DNA of 64,000 bases from Sinorhizobium sp. BG8 (GTDB lineage: Bacteria; Pseudomonadota; Alphaproteobacteria; Rhizobiales; Rhizobiaceae). The position numbers were made by a program, and so were the translations under genes. The stretch spans positions 62,001 to 126,000 of the forward strand of contig NZ_CP044011.1 in NCBI RefSeq assembly GCF_016864555.1. The letters run 5' to 3'. How positions within the stretch are numbered: the stretch's first letter is position 1; each line of letters opens with the position of its first letter. Positions 25,861 through 33,916 of this stretch are shown piece by piece. A model generated the notes under the pieces. It searched no databases. It worked only from the letters and a program-made list of their open reading frames with translations, and was not told where the DNA came from.

Positions 25861-27430
25861 TCAGGCACGAGAATCCGCACGGCTGGGGACGGTCCGCAAC
25901 TGGCTCATCCTTCTGGTCCTCTGGGAGATCTGCGGTCGCTTCTCGCTGATCGCCGGAGGCGCCCTGCCCGCTCCGTCGCAGATCCTCGCTCGCCTCTGGA
26001 TCGACCGGGCCGACTATCCCCCGCATATTCTCGCGACCCTGCAAGGGGCTGGCGCAGGCTTCCTGATCGGCAACCTGGTCGCCATTGCTGCGGGCGGATT
26101 GTTCGCACTCTTCCCTGCGGCCGCGCGCCTGGGACGCGGCGTCAACATCGCGCTCTTCGCGCTCCCGCCGATCGCCATTTCGCCTATCCTGGTCCTCACC
26201 TTTTCGGGCATGACCCCGCGGATCGCGCTTGCGGCCATCGGCTGCTATTTCGTCACCATGACTGCGACCGTTACCGGGATCACCCAGACCGACCGGCGGA
26301 TGATCGACCTGGTCCACGCCTATGGCGGCGGCAGGTGGAAGACGCTCATCCTGGCGCAGGCCCGTTCCGCCCTACCTTCCATCCTCACTGGCCTCAGGAT
26401 CGCGGCGCCGAACGCCGTGCTGGGTTCCATACTTGCCGAATTCGGCGGGGGCGGACGCTTCGGGCTCGGAGCCTACCTGATCGGATCGCTCGGCCGAGCC
26501 GAGCCGGACCGGCTCTGGGGGATCGGGCTGTGCGCCACGCTTCTGGCCGGTCTCGCCTATGCCCTCTTCTCGCTGATCGCCTACCGCTTCACCGGCTCGA
26601 CGCGCGCCGTCACCGTTCCGGCAACCGCGCCCGACTCCGGCTCCGGGCACTGGCCACGCTGGCTCTCCATCAGCCTCAAGCTGGGCTCGATCGCCCTGCC
26701 CTTCGCCCTGTGGTGGCTGCTCCTCCTCGTCATGGGAACGCCGCCGATGATCGCCAAGACCCCGGCAGGCCTCGTCGATTATCTCTTCCTGCTGCCAGCC
26801 TCCCCGGCCGCACGCGAAAGGCTCGTCGCCGCACTGGCGCAGACATTGCCAATGACGATTGTCGGCATGGCGGCCGGTATCGCCTTCGCCTTCCTTCTCG
26901 CTCTCGCCTCCGTGATCCGCCCCGCGATCGTGCGCGGCTTCATGCCGATCGCGCTGGTGACGCAGACCATGCCGCTTGTTGCACTGACCCCGCTCCTGGT
27001 CCTCCTCCTCGGCCGGGGACCCTCGGTCATTCTCTGGATCACCATTTCCGTCACGTTCTTTCCCGCGTTCGTGACCATGGCGCAGGGTCTCTCACTGGTC
27101 CCGCGGGCAGCACTCGACGTGCCGCGGGCCTATGGCGCGAGCCCCCTGACGCAAATGCGCCTCGTCTCCATTCCGGCTTCCCTGCCATACCTCTTCGCCG
27201 CGATGCGCCTTGCCGTGCCGCGCGCGCTCCTCGGCGTCATGATCGCCGAATGGCTCGCCACCGGAACGGGCCTCGGCAACCTCCTCAACCAGTCCCGCGG
27301 CTATCTCGACTACGGCATGATCTGGGCGGTCGCCGTCACGTCGGTTCTTCTGTCCGTCCTTTTCTATCAAATCGTCGCCTTCATCGAGCGGTTGGTGCTG
27401 ACGCGCCGCGGGATGAATTCGGCCGGCTAA
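25850..27430 (+). CDS. Fused double-domain ABC permease
   Basis: A 526-residue protein made of two consecutive SsuC/TauC-type permease domains. The first (about residues 10-255) has the loop DLVHAYGGGRWKTLILAQARSALPSILTGLRIAAP. The second (about 275-520) has DVPRAYGASPLTQMRLVSIPASLPYLFAAMRLAVP. Permeases of this importer group are normally single-domain and act as homodimers, so this is a duplicated and fused, pseudo-heterodimeric form. ATG 25850 overlaps the ATPase gene by 11 bases. The next gene, COG0212 copy B, starts 18 bases downstream. Confidence 0.92.
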   Translation: MAADQARESARLGTVRNWLILLVLWEICGRFSLIAGGALPAPSQILARLWIDRADYPPHILATLQGAGAGFLIGNLVAIAAGGLFALFPAAARLGRGVNIALFALPPIAISPILVLTFSGMTPRIALAAIGCYFVTMTATVTGITQTDRRMIDLVHAYGGGRWKTLILAQARSALPSILTGLRIAAPNAVLGSILAEFGGGGRFGLGAYLIGSLGRAEPDRLWGIGLCATLLAGLAYALFSLIAYRFTGSTRAVTVPATAPDSGSGHWPRWLSISLKLGSIALPFALWWLLLLVMGTPPMIAKTPAGLVDYLFLLPASPAARERLVAALAQTLPMTIVGMAAGIAFAFLLALASVIRPAIVRGFMPIALVTQTMPLVALTPLLVLLLGRGPSVILWITISVTFFPAFVTMAQGLSLVPRAALDVPRAYGASPLTQMRLVSIPASLPYLFAAMRLAVPRALLGVMIAEWLATGTGLGNLLNQSRGYLDYGMIWAVAVTSVLLSVLFYQIVAFIERLVLTRRGMNSAG

Positions 27431-27447
27431 TGCAAGGAGTTGCTGCC

Positions 27448-28188
27448 ATGAGTATCGTCGATCACAAGGCCTCGGTGCGTGAGCGAGTATGGAGCGAGTT
27501 GCGCAAGGTGGCCGTGCCAGACAGCCGCTTTCACTTCGACTTCGGGGAATTCATCGCCGATTTCGAAGGCGGAGAGGCGGCCGTCGCCCGCCTGACGGCG
27601 CATCGGTTCTACCAGGATGCCAAGTTCATTTTCATCACGCCGGACAACTGCCTCGATCGTCTGCGCTTCCAGGCGCTGGAGGACGGAAAGACCGTGCTGA
27701 TGACCACCTATTCGATCAAGCGCGGCTTCTGGGTTCTGGACCCTCGCCTGATCGCGCCGGAGCTGCGTCTCTATGCCTCGACACTCGACGGCATGGAGCG
27801 GGTGGGCCAGCCCGTCAGCCTGAAGGACATCGCCTCGATGCCGGTCGTCGACTACATGGTCACCGGCACTGGTGCGATAAACCACGAGGGCGTGCGCTTC
27901 GGCAAGGGACACGGCTTCTTCGATGCGGAATGGGGCATGCTCTACCGGCTGGGAAGGATCAGCACCGCGACGCCGTCGGCGGCCGTCGTGCACGACTGCC
28001 AGGTCCTCGACGAGAAACTGACGCCCGACGTCTACGACACGGTGGCGGACGTGATCTTCACCCCGACGCGAACGATCGAGGTCCGGGATCCGCACAAGCC
28101 GACCTGCGGCATCCTTTGGGATAGGCTAGACCCGCACATGTTCGAAACGATCCCGCCGCTGCAGGAACTGAAGGCGATGGGGCTGTAA
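27448..28188 (+). CDS. 5-formyltetrahydrofolate cycloligase-like protein (COG0212), copy B
   Basis: A 246-residue paralogue of copy A. Shared segments include RERVWSELRKVAVPDSRFHFDFGEFIADFEG, FITPDNCLDRLR, TTYSIKRGFWVL, GVRFGKGHGFFDAEWGMLYRLG and IFTPTRTIEV, ending IPPLQELK, but the two differ at many positions. That degree of divergence suggests two different roles or a hetero-oligomer rather than a recent duplication. AAGGAG lies nine bases before the chosen ATG; another ATG at 27430 overlaps the permease stop. It closes the operon. Confidence 0.85.
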   Translation: MSIVDHKASVRERVWSELRKVAVPDSRFHFDFGEFIADFEGGEAAVARLTAHRFYQDAKFIFITPDNCLDRLRFQALEDGKTVLMTTYSIKRGFWVLDPRLIAPELRLYASTLDGMERVGQPVSLKDIASMPVVDYMVTGTGAINHEGVRFGKGHGFFDAEWGMLYRLGRISTATPSAAVVHDCQVLDEKLTPDVYDTVADVIFTPTRTIEVRDPHKPTCGILWDRLDPHMFETIPPLQELKAMGL

Positions 28189-28198
28189 CCAAGCCACG

Positions 28199-29404
28199 CT
28201 ACCCGCGCGCGATCTCGGCAACTGTGTACCCTCTCCGGCACTGGTATCCGTCGAATGCGACCTTGGACAGGCCCCAGGACGGAAAGGTCAGGTCCGCGGG
28301 CTTGTCCGACAGGTTCAGGATGATCCTGTAGTCGCCGTCGCCGGTCGGAATCGAGCAGCCCTCGAACGGATAAGGCAAGTCGAAACCCGAGAGCTGAGCC
28401 GGCTCGCGGACGGACTGCAGACGGATCGAGGGACGCCGCCCGCCTTTCTCGGCATCGATCAGGATATGCTCGATATCGTCGATCTCTGAATTGAACTTCA
28501 CGAGCGCATCGACAAGCTCGGGCGGCGTCGCATCCCAGGCAAAGGCCGGGGAGAACGCGAACGTGAAGTAGATGATCCCGACCGCGCCATGGATGATCGA
28601 TGACCATGCCTGTACGCCGAACTCGGCCGCGGACGCGTTGCGTCCCATGCTTCCATTGAACTGCGACGTTCCGACAAAGGAGAACTGCGGCCTGCCACCG
28701 CTCCACCGCAACAGCCGGTCGATCGCGTGCCCCTGCGGCGTCGAGACATAGTCGTCGAGGTCCGTCACCAGTGCTTCCCCCGACGCAACGGGATAGCTGT
28801 CGTGGCAAAGCCAGTCGATATAGGGGCTATCGGCGTAGTCGGCCATGATCGCATCGAGGTACATGTTGTTGATGTGGCTGCCGATATGGTTGATCCAAAG
28901 CGGCTTGCCGCTGCCTCCCCAAAGCTTGGCGATCTCGTCGACCTGATCGGGCCGCATCGTCACGCCTTCGTAGGTGATCCCCTGGCCTCCCGGCTTGAGG
29001 TTGGAGGGTTCGTCGATGAGGGAAAATGCGAGGAGAAGAGGCTGCTGCAGATCCCACTCGAAGGCGTCGCGGTCGGAAAGCACCAGGCTTTTCTGCGGTC
29101 CGGAGTAGTCCCAGCCGCGCGGCTCACGCACAATGTTGAGGTGTAGTCGCAGCGCTTCCTGTGTCCATTGCAGGACCTCGCCTCCACCGTTGACAGTGAA
29201 GATCGTGTTGACGCCGCGCGACTTCCAGAGCGCCATCGTCTCTACCGGCTGCTGATAGACACCCTTCACGAAGAAGCGTGGGCCAGGCAGCAACTCCATC
29301 CGCGCGGACGCTGCCAAAGCCGGACTGACCCACTTTCGCCCAACACCGGCGATGAGTGGCGACGTTGCCAAAGCAAGCAGATTGCGGCGGCTTATTCCCC
29401 TCAT
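28199..29404 (-). CDS. Exported glycoside-hydrolase-like protein (clan GH-A type)
   Basis: A 401-residue protein with a twin-arginine-like leader (ISRRNLLALATSPLIAGVG). The body looks like a TIM-barrel glycosidase. FVKGVYQQPVETMALWKSRGVNTIF resembles the first strand and helix. LLLAFSLIDEPSNL places an acidic residue before Pro as in the acid/base motif of clan GH-A. QFSFVGTSQFNG and a C-terminal beta-type domain (IILNLSDKPADLTFPSWG) follow. I cannot assign a family number. GAGG lies six bases before the ATG at 29404. It neighbours polysaccharide genes, so trimming of an exported glycan is a reasonable role. Confidence 0.6.
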   Translation of the reverse strand: MRGISRRNLLALATSPLIAGVGRKWVSPALAASARMELLPGPRFFVKGVYQQPVETMALWKSRGVNTIFTVNGGGEVLQWTQEALRLHLNIVREPRGWDYSGPQKSLVLSDRDAFEWDLQQPLLLAFSLIDEPSNLKPGGQGITYEGVTMRPDQVDEIAKLWGGSGKPLWINHIGSHINNMYLDAIMADYADSPYIDWLCHDSYPVASGEALVTDLDDYVSTPQGHAIDRLLRWSGGRPQFSFVGTSQFNGSMGRNASAAEFGVQAWSSIIHGAVGIIYFTFAFSPAFAWDATPPELVDALVKFNSEIDDIEHILIDAEKGGRRPSIRLQSVREPAQLSGFDLPYPFEGCSIPTGDGDYRIILNLSDKPADLTFPSWGLSKVAFDGYQCRRGYTVAEIARG

Positions 29405-29746
29405 GATGGCCTCGACTTGGGTGGGAGGACGCCGCCCCCTCGGCGTCCGGTTCATCATAGCGCGAGCTTTCCCCGAACAAGACAGTCGAAATAGGATGAC
29501 CCTCCTACCTCGAAAGGACCAGTACACGCCGGGGCGGCTATGGGCTTAACTCAGATCTCTTCGGCATTTTCGAAGCATACCTGGGCAGATTGGAATGGTT
29601 GGTCAGATTGTGCGTCAATCCCCTCGGACGGTCGACCCGGGATGCTGCGACCCAAAGCGCCGGGCAACCCTCCAAGCCATGTCCCTGCGCACTGAAATCC
29701 CTGCGACCTTCCTCTCTCAACCGTCAGAGGTTTCCCGAGACAAGGG
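29405..29746. other. Divergent intergenic region at the polysaccharide patch
   Basis: About 340 bases between the leftward glycosidase-like gene and the rightward polymerase gene. Small ORFs here have no family character. Base composition begins to drop relative to the left flank. No palindrome or repeat that would mark a mobile-element border was found. Confidence 0.45.
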
Positions 29747-31234
29747 ATGCATTCGAATATGAACGAGACACGCCGATTGGGCCTGACCAGGCGCCGCGGA
29801 GGTGCCTCCGACTTGTCCCTTCCTGGGCAACTAAGACCCCTCCGCAGTAGTAGACAAGGCGGACGGACTGGGGTGCGGCACGTAACTGGACCAATCGCGC
29901 CGCCTGACAGCCTGGAAAAGAGCCGATTGCCAGTAGCTGTATTCTTGTTCCTGATCGCGCTTTCCATCCCTTGGATTATCGAGATTGGATCCCTGCGACT
30001 GTCGATCTATCGATTTCTTCTGTGCCTCGCTGTTGTGCCCTGCATATGCCTCTGGCTCACCGGTCGCGCCGGGAGAATCCGGATTGTCGATCTCCTGGTG
30101 ATTTCGTTCGTTAGCTGGAAAGGACTGACCCTCATCCTGCTGCATGGGCCGCAGCAAGCGATGCAACCCGTGGGAATATCCTTCGTGGAAACCCTTGGGG
30201 CCTATTTCCTACCCCGTTGCTTCATCCGCAACGCCGACGATTTTCGAACAATGGTCAAGCTGTTGTTCATTGTCGTCGCGTCGATGGTGCCGCTTGGACT
30301 TCTGGAAACAGCAACCGGCTTCCCGGCGACGCAACACCTTTTTCGTCTGGTGCTCCCGACCTATCCGGACACTGACATGGGTTGGCGCTCCGGCCTCTTC
30401 AGGGCCCAGGGCGCATTCGAGCATCCGATCCTTTTTGGCGTCGTCTGCAGCACCGCGTTCATTCTCACTTTTCTCGTCCTCGGCTACCAAAGGTCACTCG
30501 CCGAAAAAGGTGCAAAGGCAGGAATCGTCGTGCTGGCGACCGGTCTCGCCGTTTCATCCGGCCCCCTTCTTGGAATTGCACTTCAATGCCTCCTGCTCGG
30601 CTGGAAACGGTGCGCGGATGCAATCGGCCTTCGGACGATGTGGAGTTTGACACTTGCAGGAGTGTTGGCTTACGCGGTGGCGAGCCTGACGTTGCACCGC
30701 TCGGTAATCGAGATAGTCATAGCGCGACTCACATTCGATCCGATGTCCTATTGGTCGCGCAACCTGATTTGGGAATACGGCTGGAGTTCGGTATCAAATC
30801 ATCCTGTCCTGGGTACGGGGCTCGGCAGATGGGATCGGCCACAATGGATGGCCGAGAGTATCGACAATTTCTGGCTTGGAACCGCGGTCATCCATGGACT
30901 GCCGGCACTCCTGCTGATCTGCGGCACCGTCCTGGCGGCTCTGATGACCGTTGGACTGAAGCGCGGGCTTGATGAAAGGCACAGGGAGTATCGCGCAGCC
31001 TATCTCATCACGATCATAAGCACGTGTCTGGTTGGGCAGACTGTTCACTTGTGGGATGCCGCGTTCGTTCTTTTCGTCTTCCTCCTTGGGAGCGGCATTT
31101 GGTTTCTGGACGCGGCCCCGTCCGATTGCCCATCGGAGTCCACTCGACCGGCTCGAAATTCCCGATCTCCTGGCAGGACAGGGCACATTCCATCCAACGA
31201 GAAGGCTCCACCCCGAAAGGGATTGCTTCCATAG
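29747..31234 (+). CDS. O-antigen polymerase/ligase-like membrane protein
   Basis: A 495-residue polytopic protein. After a basic, soluble N-terminal stretch of about 60 residues come many hydrophobic helices, such as LPVAVFLFLIALSIPWII. A large loop has the feature HPVLGTGLGRWDRPQW, the type of motif (NPxxGxGxG-like) seen in Wzy/WaaL-family O-antigen polymerases and ligases, and RAQGAFEHPILFG resembles their second conserved motif. It would polymerise or attach a surface polysaccharide at the periplasmic face. The ATG may be too far upstream, since the first 40 residues look unlike the family. The stop overlaps a possible start of the next gene. Confidence 0.75.
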   Translation: MHSNMNETRRLGLTRRRGGASDLSLPGQLRPLRSSRQGGRTGVRHVTGPIAPPDSLEKSRLPVAVFLFLIALSIPWIIEIGSLRLSIYRFLLCLAVVPCICLWLTGRAGRIRIVDLLVISFVSWKGLTLILLHGPQQAMQPVGISFVETLGAYFLPRCFIRNADDFRTMVKLLFIVVASMVPLGLLETATGFPATQHLFRLVLPTYPDTDMGWRSGLFRAQGAFEHPILFGVVCSTAFILTFLVLGYQRSLAEKGAKAGIVVLATGLAVSSGPLLGIALQCLLLGWKRCADAIGLRTMWSLTLAGVLAYAVASLTLHRSVIEIVIARLTFDPMSYWSRNLIWEYGWSSVSNHPVLGTGLGRWDRPQWMAESIDNFWLGTAVIHGLPALLLICGTVLAALMTVGLKRGLDERHREYRAAYLITIISTCLVGQTVHLWDAAFVLFVFLLGSGIWFLDAAPSDCPSESTRPARNSRSPGRTGHIPSNEKAPPRKGLLP

Positions 31235-31255
31235 GTGCAAATGAAGGGGAGTACA

Positions 31256-32104
31256 GTGCCGACATTGTCAGTTGTAACGCCGAGCTACAGACCCGACATC
31301 GAACTGTGCCGCGATCTCCACAGCTCGCTCAAGGCGTTCGCGCCTCCGCACACCAACCATTGCGTCATCGTGCCGAAGTCGGACCGGGCAATCTTTGCCG
31401 GCATTGGTGATGTGCACAAAGTGGACGAATTTCTGCCCGCAAGCTTTCGCTCCGTCCCCGGCAACCTCTGGATAAACCTGCGCCGCCCTATCCCACCCGT
31501 CAGGGGCTGGATCGTTCAACAATTGATCAAGATCGAAGCCGTTGCCCGGTCCAAAGCCGACGTCGTGCTTCTTGTTGATTCCGATATGGTCTTTATCCGC
31601 CCTTTCTCGGCGCACACGTTCTACCGCGACGGGAAGACCAGGTTCTACCGCGCCGTCGATGCCGTTCACGCCGGCTTGCCTCGACACATTCTCTGGCATC
31701 GGGTGGCCCGGCAACTACTCGGCCTGCCTCCCTCGGACCGGATACCGCTCCACGACTACATTTGTTGGCCGATGGCATGGGATCCAACCGTGGTCCGAGC
31801 GATGCTGTCGCGCGTGGAAGGCGTGGCAGGCACTGCGTGGCAAACGGCGATCGCGTCCCAGCTTCATTTTTCGGAAGGCATTCTCTACGGCGTTTACGTG
31901 GACGAAGTGCTCGGAGGCGCACCATACAGCGAAGGCACGATGCTGAGCATCGCCTATTCGGATGAGATTCCGTTCGATCAGGTCGGGGCGGAAAAGTTTC
32001 TGTCCAGTGTTTCTCCCGATGACATTGCAGTCATGATCTCCGCAAAATCCGGGACAGGTCTCGAAGAGCGGAGACGCGCATTGGCCGCGATCGGTGGGAG
32101 GTAA
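31256..32104 (+). CDS. DUF6492-type glycosyltransferase-like protein
   Basis: A 282-residue soluble protein. PTLSVVTPSYRPD opens like a GT-A glycosyltransferase, and VVLLVDSDMVFIRPF contains the DxD-type metal/nucleotide-sugar motif. The remainder (YICWPMAWDPTVVRAML, FSEGILYGVYVDEVLG) fits the DUF6492 group, found in surface-polysaccharide loci. I chose GTG 31256 because GGGGAG lies five bases upstream and the conserved domain starts immediately after; ATG 31241 in the same frame is the alternative. A sugar transfer step in the polysaccharide pathway is likely but the donor is unknown. Confidence 0.7.
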   Translation: MPTLSVVTPSYRPDIELCRDLHSSLKAFAPPHTNHCVIVPKSDRAIFAGIGDVHKVDEFLPASFRSVPGNLWINLRRPIPPVRGWIVQQLIKIEAVARSKADVVLLVDSDMVFIRPFSAHTFYRDGKTRFYRAVDAVHAGLPRHILWHRVARQLLGLPPSDRIPLHDYICWPMAWDPTVVRAMLSRVEGVAGTAWQTAIASQLHFSEGILYGVYVDEVLGGAPYSEGTMLSIAYSDEIPFDQVGAEKFLSSVSPDDIAVMISAKSGTGLEERRRALAAIGGR

Positions 32105-32373
32105 GCCCGAGCCCTTGATGTTTCTGCAAGCGCGAGGGCAGATAATCTCCCCGCTTGACCCGCGCTCTGACACGGTTCGAACGCCACCAGAATGCCAAAA
32201 AGGGTTAGAGCAGCAATGCTGGCTCCTCAAAAAGGAGGGTTGGCGGACAAAACCGCCTGCATTTGCGGGGCGGCATAGATCGAAAGGACGTGCCCTGCTC
32301 GAATTATCTATGCAGGGGTGATCGATGGACGCTTTCGAACGAGGCGCTCAAACTTGTTCAGTCCTCAAGCAGC

Positions 32374-33120
32374 ATGGGAACGCTCATGTCCATAACGCGC
32401 AGCGAATTCGTAAAACTGTATTGCGCTCTGATCGAAGGTAAGGAGTTCGTTGAGTGCAAGGATTACTATAGCAGATCAGTCGGCCGCTTCTGGAAGGCGT
32501 TCGACAAGATACAGCACCTGGGACTCTCTCCTCAGAGCAAGGCAATCGATATTGGCGGAGGCATTATGGCCGTGCTCTTGTCCAAGATCCTTGGCATCCA
32601 GGCCAGCGTCGGCGACATCAATGAATAGGCCGCAAAAGACATTCTGCAGTTGGGAATCGATTTTCAGCTCGTTGACCTGACGTCCGACGACACGCTACCC
32701 GACGAGCTGTACGACCTGATTGTCTTGCAAGAGGTGATCGAGCATCTGCCACATCCGCCGTACGTGATATTTCAACGAATAATGCGGTTCCTCAAACCGG
32801 GAGGAATACTGTTCCTGACCACGCCGAACGGGTCGAGAGTCAGGAACATCCTGTACATGCTTGCGGGCCGGCCGGTGCTCGATAACTTCCGCTACCCTGA
32901 TCCCGGGGAATCCCTCGGTCACCAGCAGGAATATGTCCTTCCGCAACTGATGTGGCAGTTGAAAAAAGCTGGAATGATCGCTGTCTCGGCGGAACAGTAT
33001 GACGATGGATGGGAAGGAGCCAGTCTGGCGGCACGCATGTCTCATGCGGTCGTAAGACCAGCCTACATCTTCCCGCATCTCCGCAACGGCCTGATGATTG
33101 CAGCCCAGCGAACAACCTGA
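32374..33120 (+). pseudogene. SAM-dependent methyltransferase interrupted by an in-frame TAG
   Basis: One reading frame of 249 codons encodes a class I methyltransferase: AIDIGGGIMAVLLSKILG (SAM-binding motif I), GDIN (motif with the acidic residue), DLIVLQEVIEHLPHP and FLKPGGILFLTTPNGSR. A TAG at 32626-32628, right after GDINE, cuts it in two. The same frame continues with AAKDILQLGIDFQLVDL, so a single base change (from CAG, GAG or AAG) explains it. Without readthrough, the product lacks the catalytic half. The gene lies in a lower-GC patch after the DUF6492 gene and probably modified the same glycan. The ATG at 32386 is an alternative start. Confidence 0.75.
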
Positions 33121-33221
33121 AGACAAGGAACCTCGCACGAGCACTGCCCCCGCCACAGATTGCGGCGAGGTCTTATAAAGGCTTTACCCCCCGATCTCGC
33201 AGGGTGGGCGCAACCAAACCT

Positions 33222-33656
33222 TCATCCCTCTGCCGCAAGTATCGCGCTGAAGACGCGCAGCGCCGCGTCGAGGTCCGTGTCACTGATGTCCCGCAATACC
33301 CTTTCCCTCAACCGGCTGAGAACATCCTCCACCCGGTCTGCAAGCAGCCTTCCCTCCTTTGTGAGCCAGAGCGACTTTGCGCGACGGTCGAGAGGGTCAT
33401 CCCGCCGCTCGACAAGGCCCGAGGCCGAGAGCTCGTCCAGGAGCCGCACCAGCGAGTTGCTGGTCAGCCCCAGCGTTTCCGCGAGCTTCACCTGCCGCAC
33501 CCCGCCGCCGAGTCTTCCGATCCACAGAAGCGTGTTGGCCCGCGCCACTGATATGCCGTCCTCCGCCAGCGCCTTCTCCGCCATGCGCCGCCAGACGCTG
33601 CTGGTTTGAAGCATGCCCGACGTGACGGCCAGTTGCTTGGAGCGGATGCTATCCAT
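33222..33656 (-). CDS. MarR-family regulator
   Basis: A 144-residue winged-helix repressor. The recognition region is QVKLAETLGLTSNSLVRLLDELSASGLVERRDDPLDRRAKSLWLTKEG, with the conserved D-x-R-x-K/R wing. ATG 33656 has GGGGAA upstream; an in-frame TTG at 33692 lacks one. It faces the FUSC/DUF1656/HlyD efflux operon over 260 AT-rich bases that contain a palindromic sequence. Control of that operon by an aromatic acid or similar toxic compound is the natural inference. Confidence 0.88.
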   Translation of the reverse strand: MDSIRSKQLAVTSGMLQTSSVWRRMAEKALAEDGISVARANTLLWIGRLGGGVRQVKLAETLGLTSNSLVRLLDELSASGLVERRDDPLDRRAKSLWLTKEGRLLADRVEDVLSRLRERVLRDISDTDLDAALRVFSAILAAEG

Positions 33657-33745
33657 GATTTCCCCGGAAACGAACGGTTTGAGTAAAGACAAATGCGACG
33701 GTTATGCAAGCGAACCATAAAGGATTTTTGCCACTTCTCAAATTT

Positions 33746-33765
33746 TATCTTGAAATCAAGTGATA
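33746..33765. promoter_or_regulatory. Possible MarR operator
   Basis: The imperfect palindrome TATCTTGAAATCAAGTGATA has a core of CTTGA-AA-TCAAG. It lies about midway between the MarR gene and the efflux operon. Confidence 0.45.
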
Positions 33766-33916
33766 CGTATGCGATTAGAACACATACGAACTAAATAGCG
33801 AGCGAAAGAGAACCTTCGCACCCCTAACTGGGGTCGGGGCCATGCCGTTCGATTGCTGCCAGCGCACTTTCGAAACACGAGCTGCCCTCGAAGCGCCTCT
33901 CGACCCAAGTCTGACC

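Noticed and set aside
26335-28188. A 617-codon frame joining permease-region sequence to COG0212 copy B
   Set aside because: Its first 350 codons are an out-of-frame reading of the fused permease; only the last part is a real gene, which has its own ribosome site and ATG at 27448.
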